The notes beneath the pieces are model-generated. The model saw only the letters and a list, made by a program, of their open reading frames with translations. It did no database searches and was not told where the DNA came from. The position numbers and the translations under genes were made by a program. This document shows positions 1 through 5,100 of a DNA stretch of 5,100 nucleotides, in pieces (position 1 is the first letter of the stretch; the number at the start of each line of letters is the position of its first letter). Source of the stretch: Pseudomonadota bacterium (GTDB taxonomy: Bacteria > Myxococcota_A > Polyangia > Polyangiales > Polyangiaceae); NCBI GenBank assembly GCA_023411445.1, contig JAEYOT010000609.1, positions 1 through 5,100 on the forward strand, written 5' to 3'.

Positions 1-2066
1 GCGCTGCGCACGGCGAGCATGAGCGGAAGGACTTCGTCCTTCAGGTGCTTGGCTTCCGCCTCGAGACCGGACGACTCGTGACCGAGCGCCTTCTCCAGGC
101 TGGCCAGCCCCGAGTCCAGCTTGTCGCTCAGGCTCGAGACCTCGCCCAGCAGGCGCTTGGCCGGCGCCGAGACCGAAGCTGCGGCGCCGAGCTCCGCCTG
201 GTAGCGGATGGCGGCGGGCAGGATGATGGTGGTGCCCATCTTGAGCACGAGCTTCGCTTCGACCAGCACGCTCTTGATGTACTGCTCGAGGTAGATCTCG
301 TAGCGGCTGCGCAGCTCGCGGGGCGTGAGCACGCCGTACTTGTCGAACAGCTTGACCGTCTCCGGCGCGTTCAGCACCGGTAGCGCGTCCACCGTCGTCT
401 TCAGGTTGGGCAGGCCGCGCTTCTCGGCTTCACGGTGCCACTCTTCCGAGTAGCCGTTGCCGTTGAACACGACCGGCGCGTGCTCGTTGGCCAGCTCGGT
501 CAGCACCTGCTGAACGGAGGCGTTGAGCGTCTTGCCGGAGGCGATGGAGGCTTCCAGCTTGCCCGCGACGTAGTCCAGCGCCTCGGCGATCGCCGTGTTG
601 AGCGCGATCAGCGGGCCAGCGATGGACTGGCTGCCGCCCACCGCGCGGAACTCGAAGCGGTTGCCGGTGAAGGCGAAGGGGCTCGTGCGGTTGCGGTCGC
701 CCGCGTCCTTCGGCAGCTTCGGCAGCGTGTCGACGCCGATCTCCATCGTGCCCTTGCTCTTGGACGTCTTCGCGCCGCCGGCCTTCAGCTGCTCGAACAC
801 GTCAGCCAGCTGCTCGCCGAGGAACACGGAGATGATCGCAGGAGGAGCCTCGTTGGCGCCCAAGCGGTGATCGTTCGACGCCGACGCGATCGCCGCGCGG
901 AGCAGGCCGCCGTGCTTATGGACGGCGCGCAGGGTGGCGGCGCAGAACACGAGGAACTGCGCGTTTTCGTGCGGCGTGTCGCCCGGGTCCAGGAAGTTGC
1001 CCTGGGTGGCGTTGCCGAACGAGAAGTTCACGTGCTTGCCGGAGCCGTTCACGCCGGCGAACGGCTTCTCGTGCGTCAAACATTCGAAGCCGTGGCGGAT
1101 GGCGATGCGGCGCATCATGGCCATGACCATCTGCTGGTGATCGGCGGCGAGGTTTGCCACCTCGTACACCGGCGCGACCTCGAACTGGGCCGGCGCCACC
1201 TCGTTGTGGCGGGTCTTCACCGGGATGCCGAGCTTGAACAGCTCCTTCTCCAGCTCGACCATGTAGGCGATGACGCGCTCGGGGATCACGCCGAAGTACA
1301 GATCCTCGAACTCCTGACCGCGCGGCGGCTTGGCGCCGAACAGCGTGCGGCCCGCGTTGATCAGGTCCGGACGCGCCAAGAACATCTTGCGGTCCACCAG
1401 GAAGTACTCCTGCTCCGGGCCAGCGAAGGCCACCACCGGAGCGGGGTTCTCCACGCCGAACACCTTGAGCACCCGCTGGGCCTGACGATTCAAGGCCTGC
1501 TGCGAGCGCAGGAGCGGCGTCTTCTTGTCGAGCGCTTCACCCGTCCACGACACGAAGGCGGTCGGGATGTAGAGCGTGGTGTCGATCACGAACGCGGGGC
1601 TCGTCACGTCCCAAGCGGTGTAGCCGCGGGCTTCGGACGTCTGACGAATGCCGCCGTTCGGGAAGCTCGAGGCATCCGGCTCACCCTGAATGAGCAGCTT
1701 GCCTGAGAACTCGCTGATGGCGCCGCCGTCACCATCGGGCGAGAGGAAGCTGTCGTGCTTCTCCGCCATGGCGCCGGTGAGCGGGTAGAAGAGGTGGGAG
1801 TAGTGGGTCGCGCCCTTGGCCGATGCCCACTCGCGCATCGCGGAAGCCACGACGTCGGCGGTGGCAGCGTTCAGCGCTTCGCCCTTCTCGATCGTGCGCT
1901 TGAGCGATCGGAAAACTTCCTTCGGCAGGTGCGCTTTCATCGCGGACAAGCCGAAGACGTTGCTGCCGAAGAGAGCCTCGGGCAGCTCCTTGTAACCAAC
2001 GAACGGAGCAACGGGCGCCGCGGCGATGTCGGCGACAGCTTTCTTGCGAACGCTAATTCCAGTCAT
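1..2066 (-). CDS. glnN: Type III glutamine synthetase (C-terminus cut by window edge)
   Basis: This enzyme makes glutamine from glutamate, ammonia and ATP in the cytoplasm and is a main entry point for nitrogen. The minus-strand frame is open from the ATG at 2066 to the left edge, giving 688 codons without a stop. Known GSIII enzymes have roughly 700-730 residues, so only the last few dozen are missing. Family signatures appear in order: FGSNVF near residue 34, AEKHDSF (101-107), WDVTSPAF (152-159), the acidic GPEQEYF (216-222), [10 protein letters not shown] (287-296), NGSGKH (340-345), [12 protein letters not shown] (398-409) and [11 protein letters not shown] (464-474). The acidic and Asn/His residues in these blocks match the metal, glutamate and ATP sites of the glutamine synthetase fold. 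The layout is that of GSIII, not the shorter GSI or GSII. The start fits: [14 protein letters not shown] leads directly into the GSIII N-terminal domain, and AGAGGA lies 11 bases upstream. A 344-base gap separates it from the desaturase gene, so it is probably its own transcription unit. I saw no frameshift or missing key residue. Confidence 0.96.
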   Translation of the reverse strand, partial: MTGISVRKKAVADIAAAPVAPFVGYKELPEALFGSNVFGLSAMKAHLPKEVFRSLKRTIEKGEALNAATADVVASAMREWASAKGATHYSHLFYPLTGAMAEKHDSFLSPDGDGGAISEFSGKLLIQGEPDASSFPNGGIRQTSEARGYTAWDVTSPAFVIDTTLYIPTAFVSWTGEALDKKTPLLRSQQALNRQAQRVLKVFGVENPAPVVAFAGPEQEYFLVDRKMFLARPDLINAGRTLFGAKPPRGQEFEDLYFGVIPERVIAYMVELEKELFKLGIPVKTRHNEVAPAQFEVAPVYEVANLAADHQQMVMAMMRRIAIRHGFECLTHEKPFAGVNGSGKHVNFSFGNATQGNFLDPGDTPHENAQFLVFCAATLRAVHKHGGLLRAAIASASNDHRLGANEAPPAIISVFLGEQLADVFEQLKAGGAKTSKSKGTMEIGVDTLPKLPKDAGDRNRTSPFAFTGNRFEFRAVGGSQSIAGPLIALNTAIAEALDYVAGKLEASIASGKTLNASVQQVLTELANEHAPVVFNGNGYSEEWHREAEKRGLPNLKTTVDALPVLNAPETVKLFDKYGVLTPRELRSRYEIYLEQYIKSVLVEAKLVLKMGTTIILPAAIRYQAELGAAASVSAPAKRLLGEVSSLSDKLDSGLASLEKALGHESSGLEAEAKHLKDEVLPLMLAVRS

Positions 2067-2077
2067 GACAGTGGGTT

Positions 2078-2083
2078 TCCTCT
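2078..2083 (-). promoter_or_regulatory. Probable ribosome binding site of glnN
   Basis: Read on the minus strand this is AGAGGA, followed by 11 bases and then the ATG at 2066. The spacing is somewhat long, but this is the only purine-rich Shine-Dalgarno-like sequence before any of the four gene starts in the window. It supports the chosen glnN start. Confidence 0.45.
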
Positions 2084-2146
2084 TCTAGTGTCTTGGGGTC
2101 TGCCGTGGAGGGGCCTCGAAGGGCCGTGGCGAGGTTCCTTTGGTCC

Positions 2147-2180
2147 GGGCGGCAGGGATGGCGTAGCCGCCCTATTTTTT
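2147..2180 (+). terminator. Strong intrinsic-terminator-like hairpin, antisense to the glnN leader
   Basis: A perfect 7-base GC stem pairs GGGCGGC (2147-2153) with GCCGCCC (2166-2172) around a 12-base loop. TATTTTTT (2173-2180) follows at once. This is the classic form of a Rho-independent terminator for plus-strand transcription. No plus-strand gene lies to its left, because 1-2066 is glnN on the minus strand, so its natural client is unclear. On the minus strand the same bases form a hairpin in the putative glnN leader, with the A-run before it and no T-run after it. It could stop antisense transcription or act as leader structure. Confidence 0.55.
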
Positions 2181-2193
2181 CGGCAATGTTTCC

Positions 2194-2210
2194 AAAAAGC
2201 GTCGAAACGC
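2194..2210 (-). terminator. Small hairpin plus T-run on the minus strand
   Basis: Read on the minus strand, GCGT and ACGC pair around a TTCG loop (2210 down to 2199), followed directly by TTTTT (2198-2194). Two more G-T wobble pairs could lengthen the stem. It could end the pgk-desaturase transcript about 200 bases past the desaturase stop, or act as an attenuator if glnN transcription begins farther upstream. The core stem has only four standard pairs, so confidence is modest. Confidence 0.35.
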
Positions 2211-2338
2211 CCGGCCCGTTGAAACGCATCACAACTGCTCGACTTACTTCGTGATTTACGAGCGCAACTCTGAGTCGGATCGTCGGTCAAGAGCCGCGCA
2301 ACACGCCGGACTCACTCTGAGCGGCGGCGCGCGGGACC

Positions 2339-2359
2339 AAAAGGCACCGTGGCGCACGG
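2339..2359 (-). terminator. Weak terminator candidate after the desaturase gene
   Basis: On the minus strand CCGTG-CGC-CACGG (2359-2347) forms a 5-base stem with a 3-base loop. TGCC and then TTTT (2342-2339) follow. It begins 52 bases past the desaturase stop codon, a sensible place for a terminator. It lies inside a wider 9-base inverted repeat, GGCGCGCGG (2326-2334) and CCGCGCGCC (2388-2396), which might add an outer stem. The stem is short and the T-run brief and offset, so this may be chance in GC-rich DNA. Confidence 0.25.
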
Positions 2360-2410
2360 ACTCGCGTAGCCTTGCCCGACCTGAGCGCCGCGCGCCTCGC
2401 AGGAGCCAGC

Positions 2411-3442
2411 TCAGCCTGATGTGGCGATCGGCTGCACGCGGCTCTTCAAGAAGGCAATGACCTCGTCCTTGCTGCGGACGGGCGCGCCCTCCAAGTGCAC
2501 GAACTTGTCGGCCAGGTAACCCCAGCGGCCGAGCATCATGTTGAGCCAGATCTGAAAGTAGTCCACGCCGTCGAACACGATGGCGTCGTGCTTTCCGTAC
2601 TCGGGCAGTGCCTTCTCGAACTCCACGGGGTGCTCGGTCCAGTGCGCGCGCGGCTTGATGTGATGCAGGATGTGGTAGCCGTCGTTGAAGCAGCGACGGT
2701 TGTAGCGCGTGTTGATGCAGGTGATGCTGGACCGAAACGGATCGTCCGGGTGCTCTTGGCTGATGAAGCTGTGCTGGGTCCAGTTGCCCATCATCATCAG
2801 CGTGCGGATCAAGAGCAGCGGGATCACCAGCACCGTCAAGGTCGCCTCCGGCCTCAGCCACAGGCCGAGAGCGACGACCGACCAGTAAACGCTCTCGCCC
2901 ACGAGCACGCGACCGAACAGCTTCCAGTTCTTCCGCTTGTAGAAGTACCAGATGAGCTCAGGCAGGCCGATGATCAGAAAACGCAGGTAGTAGCGCAGCC
3001 AGTGCGTCAGCTTGCTGCGCGTGAAGCGCATCGTGGAGCTGAGATCATCCGGCAGGTTCTCTTCGCGGTGGTGCATGCCCATGTGATGGGCAAAGTACGT
3101 GTTGGGGGTCTGGCCGAAGAAGGGACCGAGCAGCCAAGGGATGACGTGGTTCAGCGCGCGGTAGCTTTTGTTGAACAGCTGCCGGTGCGACGTGAAGTGC
3201 AGCATCAACGTGAAGCGGTCCATCACCGCGGCCATCACCAGCGCCCAGTACAGCGGCGCGACGTACCAGAAGCTGAGGCCTAGCGCGTAGGGCCAGAAGA
3301 ATAGCGAGACACCGACCCCCGCGACCAACGCGCACTGCAGCATGAGCCACACCACGGACGTGTCGCGCGCGTCGTTCAGCATTCGCGCCGTGCCTTTCAA
3401 GAACGAGGGCGTGAAGGCTTCGCGAGGGTCGGTTAGCTTCAT
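2411..3442 (-). CDS. Membrane fatty acid desaturase family protein
   Basis: This 343-residue protein looks like a membrane-bound, non-haem di-iron fatty acid desaturase, a family that puts double bonds (sometimes hydroxyls) into acyl chains using O2 and electrons from ferredoxin or cytochrome b5. The three histidine boxes are visible: HFTSH (82-86), HHMGMHH (119-125) and HILHH (257-261), with an extra conserved-looking His in NWTQHSF (220-226). Hydrophobic stretches near 30-50, 56-80, 99-110, 153-167, 183-196 and 200-218 fit an enzyme of four or more membrane passes with the His boxes on the cytoplasmic face. No cytochrome b5 domain is fused and no signal peptide is seen. The start is the ATG at 3442, 10 bases after the pgk stop. 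There is no clear Shine-Dalgarno sequence, so translation may depend on coupling to pgk. No other start is available upstream in frame before pgk ends. Substrate and double-bond position cannot be told from sequence, and a related hydroxylase or ketolase of the same superfamily is possible. Confidence 0.88.
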   Translation of the reverse strand: MKLTDPREAFTPSFLKGTARMLNDARDTSVVWLMLQCALVAGVGVSLFFWPYALGLSFWYVAPLYWALVMAAVMDRFTLMLHFTSHRQLFNKSYRALNHVIPWLLGPFFGQTPNTYFAHHMGMHHREENLPDDLSSTMRFTRSKLTHWLRYYLRFLIIGLPELIWYFYKRKNWKLFGRVLVGESVYWSVVALGLWLRPEATLTVLVIPLLLIRTLMMMGNWTQHSFISQEHPDDPFRSSITCINTRYNRRCFNDGYHILHHIKPRAHWTEHPVEFEKALPEYGKHDAIVFDGVDYFQIWLNMMLGRWGYLADKFVHLEGAPVRSKDEVIAFLKSRVQPIATSG

Positions 3443-3452
3443 TTCGAGTCGG

Positions 3453-4658
3453 TCACTTGTTGGTCAGCGCAGCCACGCCCGGCAGGACCTTGCCTTCCAG
3501 GAACTCGAGCGAAGCGCCGCCGCCGGTCGACACGTGGCTGACCTTGCTCGCCACGCCGGCCTTCTTGACCGCCGACGCGCTGTCGCCGCCGCCGATCACG
3601 GTGGTGGCGCCAGCGGCGGTGGCCTTGGCCAGGGCTTCGGCCACCGCCAGGGTGCCCTTGGCCGTCGCGTCGATCTCGAACACGCCCACCGGGCCATTCC
3701 AGCACACGGTCTTGGCCTTGAGCAGGATCTCCTCGAACTTGGCGATGCTCTTCGGGCCGATGTCCACGCCCTCCCAGCCCGGCGGGATCTCGTCCTTGCT
3801 GACGATCTTGGTGTTTCCGACGGTGCGACCCTTGAAGTCCAGCTTGTCGGTGACGACGAAGTCTTCACCGAGCACGAGCTTGTCACCAGCCTCGGCCAGC
3901 AGCTTCTTCGCGAACTCCAGCTTGTCGTTCTCGACCAGGCTGGTGCCGATCTCTTTGCCCTGCGCCTTGAGGAAGGTGTAGGTCATGCCGCCCCCGAGCA
4001 GCAGGTAGTCCACGCGCGGCAAGAGGCTCTGGATCACGTCGATCTTCGACGAGACCTTGGAGCCGCCGATGATGGCGACGAAGGGGCGCTTAGGATCGCT
4101 CAACGCCGAGCCCAGGTAGTCCAGCTCCTTCTTCATCAGGTAGCCGGAGGCTGCTTGCGGCACGAACTTCACGATGCCTTCGGTCGAGGCGTGAGCGCGG
4201 TGCGCGCTACCGAACGCGTCGTTGACGTACAGATCGGCGAGCTCCGCCAGTTGCTTGGCGAAGGCCGGATCGTTGGCTTCTTCAGCGGCGTGGAAGCGGA
4301 GGTTCTCGAGCAGCAGCACGTCACCCTCCTTGAGCTCCGCGACCGCCTTCTTGGCCGGCTCGCCCACGCAGTCCTCGGCGAACTTCACGTCCACGCCGAG
4401 CAGGGCGCCGAGCGCCTTGGCCACGGGCGCCAGGCTCTGATCCGGGACACGCTTGCCGTCCGGACGACCCAGGTGGCTCATCAGGATGGTCTTGGCGCCT
4501 TTCTCGCGCAGGTACTTGATGGTGGGCAGCGACTCCTTCAAACGCTTGTCGCTCTCCACCACGCCGTCTTTCAACGGCACGTTGAAGTCGACGCGCACGA
4601 TGACGCGCTTGCCAGGCAGGTTGAGGTCTTCGACGAAGAGTTTGTTTTGAGTGCTCAC
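3453..4658 (-). CDS. pgk: Phosphoglycerate kinase
   Basis: Phosphoglycerate kinase transfers phosphate from 1,3-bisphosphoglycerate to ADP, giving ATP and 3-phosphoglycerate in glycolysis, and runs in reverse in gluconeogenesis. The protein is complete at 401 residues, near the usual bacterial length. The N-terminal substrate-binding half carries RVDFNVPL (22-29, with Asp24 and Asn26), Arg39, SHLGRP (61-66, with His62 and Arg65), LLENLRFH (116-123, with Arg121) and [14 protein letters not shown] (146-159, with Arg154). The C-terminal nucleotide-binding half carries GGSKVSSK (198-205), NGPVGVFE (321-328), GGGDSA (356-361, with Asp359) and [14 protein letters not shown] (377-390). All the catalytic blocks I know are present. 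The start is a GTG at 4658; no ATG precedes the conserved [13 protein letters not shown] segment and no Shine-Dalgarno sequence lies just upstream. The gene does not sit beside gap or tpiA here: its upstream neighbour is divergent and its downstream neighbour is the desaturase gene. Confidence 0.98.
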   Translation of the reverse strand: MSTQNKLFVEDLNLPGKRVIVRVDFNVPLKDGVVESDKRLKESLPTIKYLREKGAKTILMSHLGRPDGKRVPDQSLAPVAKALGALLGVDVKFAEDCVGEPAKKAVAELKEGDVLLLENLRFHAAEEANDPAFAKQLAELADLYVNDAFGSAHRAHASTEGIVKFVPQAASGYLMKKELDYLGSALSDPKRPFVAIIGGSKVSSKIDVIQSLLPRVDYLLLGGGMTYTFLKAQGKEIGTSLVENDKLEFAKKLLAEAGDKLVLGEDFVVTDKLDFKGRTVGNTKIVSKDEIPPGWEGVDIGPKSIAKFEEILLKAKTVCWNGPVGVFEIDATAKGTLAVAEALAKATAAGATTVIGGGDSASAVKKAGVASKVSHVSTGGGASLEFLEGKVLPGVAALTNK

Positions 4659-4733
4659 GGAGAGCGCGGTAGCAATTCTGGCCCCAGAGATCCACGCTCG
4701 ACCTGAAGCAACCAGCGTTACTTGGTCAAGTAC
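4659..4733. promoter_or_regulatory. Divergent intergenic region between pgk and the lipoprotein gene
   Basis: These 75 bases separate the diverging starts of pgk (minus) and the thioredoxin-like lipoprotein gene (plus), so promoters for both are expected here or inside the opposite gene. On the minus strand TTGACC (4727-4722) resembles a -35 element, but the sequence 17 bases on (TCAGGT) is a poor -10. No good promoter pair is visible on the plus strand. Assignment as a regulatory region rests on gene layout. Confidence 0.4.
4719..4732. repeat. 14-base inverted repeat, possible operator
   Basis: TACTTG and CAAGTA are exact reverse complements separated by GT. The element ends one base before the ATG at 4734 and overlaps the TTGACC that could serve as a pgk -35. 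The position suits an operator controlling one or both divergent genes. A 6-base arm match at a fixed spacing is expected about once every 4 kb by chance, so this is only suggestive. Confidence 0.3.
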
Positions 4734-5100
4734 ATGAAATTAATGGACATTCTTTCGCGCTGCGCGGGGCATTGGCTCGGCTGGCTGGCGGCTTTCACCC
4801 TCCTTGGTTGTGGTCGGGAGGCCGGGCCTAGTGGTGTGCGAGAGCGTCCGGACGCCGCAGCAGCTGCTGCGGCTCCCTCCAGCGCGGCGAGCGACGGTGA
4901 GGAGCCGGCAGCGCCCGCGGGGCCCCTGGCGGAGCCGGCGCTGCAGCCGATCACGGCCGAGCAACTGCGCCAGCTGATGCAAAACAGTCGGAAGAAGGCG
5001 ACGCTCGTCAACGCGTGGGCGACCTGGTGCGGCCCGTGTCGGCGCGAGGTGCCCATGCTGCAGGCGCTGTCCGTCAACTTGAAGCCTCAGGGCGTAGACG
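4734..5100 (+). CDS. TlpA/ResA-like thioredoxin-fold lipoprotein (3' end cut by window edge)
   Basis: The first 122 residues of a probable envelope thiol-disulfide oxidoreductase are visible. Residues 1-26 form a lipoprotein signal peptide: a short N-terminus with Lys2 and Arg9, a hydrophobic run (14-25) and the lipobox LLGC with Cys26 as the lipidated residue. Gly at the next position, not Asp, fits sorting to the outer membrane by the Escherichia coli rule, if that rule applies here. A flexible Ala/Pro/Glu-rich linker (about 28-70) follows, then [11 protein letters not shown] and a strand ([10 protein letters not shown]) leading to the redox motif WCGPC (98-102; Cys99 and Cys102) and RREVPML, typical of TlpA/ResA-type proteins. 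These act in cytochrome c maturation or envelope disulfide reduction; the exact role here is unknown. The start is uncertain: ATG 4734, ATG 4743 and TTG 4722 are all in frame and none has a clear Shine-Dalgarno sequence; an in-frame stop at 4704-4706 limits extension. It diverges from pgk. Confidence 0.85.
   Translation, partial: MKLMDILSRCAGHWLGWLAAFTLLGCGREAGPSGVRERPDAAAAAAAPSSAASDGEEPAAPAGPLAEPALQPITAEQLRQLMQNSRKKATLVNAWATWCGPCRREVPMLQALSVNLKPQGVD
4854..4873. repeat. Perfect 20-base palindrome inside the lipoprotein linker
   Basis: The 10 bases GCCGCAGCAG are followed directly by their exact reverse complement CTGCTGCGGC, with no spacer. The palindrome codes for the Ala run (residues 41-47) just after Asp40. 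Repeated Ala codons (GCN) make such symmetry easier to reach by chance, but 10-base arms with mixed third positions are still notable. A zero-spacer palindrome cannot form a full hairpin in RNA (the innermost bases must open), but it could bind a dimeric protein. Confidence 0.6.

Larger units (their letters stand above)
2067..2410. other. Non-coding stretch between glnN and the desaturase gene
   Basis: These 344 bases hold the glnN 5' leader and the 3' flank of the desaturase gene. Short open frames occur on both strands, but none has a recognisable protein or a good ribosome binding site. The most AT-rich patch is about 2173-2198, flanked by two hairpins (listed separately). I looked on the minus strand for a sigma-70-like -35/-10 pair and for a sigma-54 element (GG and GC separated by 10 bases) upstream of glnN and found neither convincingly. 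The glnN promoter should lie here but I cannot place it. Confidence 0.6.

Noticed and set aside
435..1706. 423-codon open frame on the plus strand
   Set aside because: It is antisense to glnN, whose motifs are unmistakable in the opposite frame. The product is low-complexity, rich in Arg, Leu, Val, Ala, His and Glu, with no domain, as expected from the complement of GC-rich codons.
2067..2260. Sigma-54/NtrC-type promoter or a glutamine riboswitch for glnN
   Set aside because: I found no GG/GC pair at the sigma-54 spacing with supporting flanks, and I could not recognise a known glutamine-sensing RNA motif.
2063..2290. 75-codon minus-strand frame across the glnN leader
   Set aside because: It overlaps the glnN start in another frame, has no ribosome binding site and no domain, and covers the two hairpins. 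It is better read as non-coding leader.
2326..2396. 9-base inverted repeat GGCGCGCGG / CCGCGCGCC as a separate regulatory element
   Set aside because: The arms are 53 bases apart and made only of G and C, so chance pairing is likely in this composition. It is mentioned only as a possible outer stem of the weak terminator.
2495..3283. 262-codon open frame on the plus strand
   Set aside because: It is antisense to the desaturase. The His-box codons on the true strand explain the coding signal, and the plus-strand product is a His/Gln/Val/Arg-rich shadow.
3342..4706. 454-codon open frame on the plus strand
   Set aside because: It spans pgk in antisense and runs into the desaturase start region. 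It has the same His/Leu/Arg/Val/Gln-rich shadow composition and no recognisable motif, while pgk on the other strand is complete and canonical.
4718..5077. 119-codon minus-strand frame opposite the lipoprotein gene
   Set aside because: The plus strand carries a clear lipobox and a WCGPC thioredoxin motif here. The minus-strand product is a Ser/Ala/Arg/Pro-rich shadow.

Overview
The window is GC-rich DNA from a bacterial chromosome. It holds four protein-coding genes, two complete and two cut by the window edges. Three lie on the minus strand and one on the plus strand. The combination of a large type III glutamine synthetase, GC-rich codon use, a membrane fatty acid desaturase and an Ala/Pro-rich thioredoxin-like lipoprotein suggests a Gram-negative soil bacterium. 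A myxobacterium-like organism (Myxococcota, perhaps Polyangiales) is my best guess. That is inference from gene content and style; no rRNA or other taxonomic marker is present.

Layout. (1) 1-2066, minus: type III glutamine synthetase (glnN), with its start inside the window and its last few dozen residues beyond the left edge. (2) 2067-2410: a 344-base non-coding stretch. It contains a strong intrinsic-terminator-like hairpin reading on the plus strand (2147-2180), a smaller hairpin plus T-run reading on the minus strand (2194-2210), and a weak hairpin just after the desaturase gene (2339-2359). (3) 2411-3442, minus: membrane fatty acid desaturase family protein with three histidine boxes. 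(4) 3453-4658, minus: phosphoglycerate kinase (pgk), complete, with a GTG start. Only 10 bases separate it from the desaturase, so the two probably share a transcript. (5) 4659-4733: a 75-base divergent intergenic region with a 14-base inverted repeat at its right end. (6) 4734-5100, plus: the N-terminal part of a TlpA/ResA-like thioredoxin-fold lipoprotein, running off the right edge.

The genes are mostly housekeeping: nitrogen assimilation, glycolysis, lipid modification and envelope thiol redox. I see no mobile element, CRISPR array, tRNA or rRNA, phage gene or defence system. The points most worth a second look are non-coding: the opposed hairpins upstream of glnN, the pgk-desaturase pairing, the inverted repeat between the divergent genes, and a perfect 20-base palindrome inside the lipoprotein linker. 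Nothing here is convincing evidence of a previously undescribed system.
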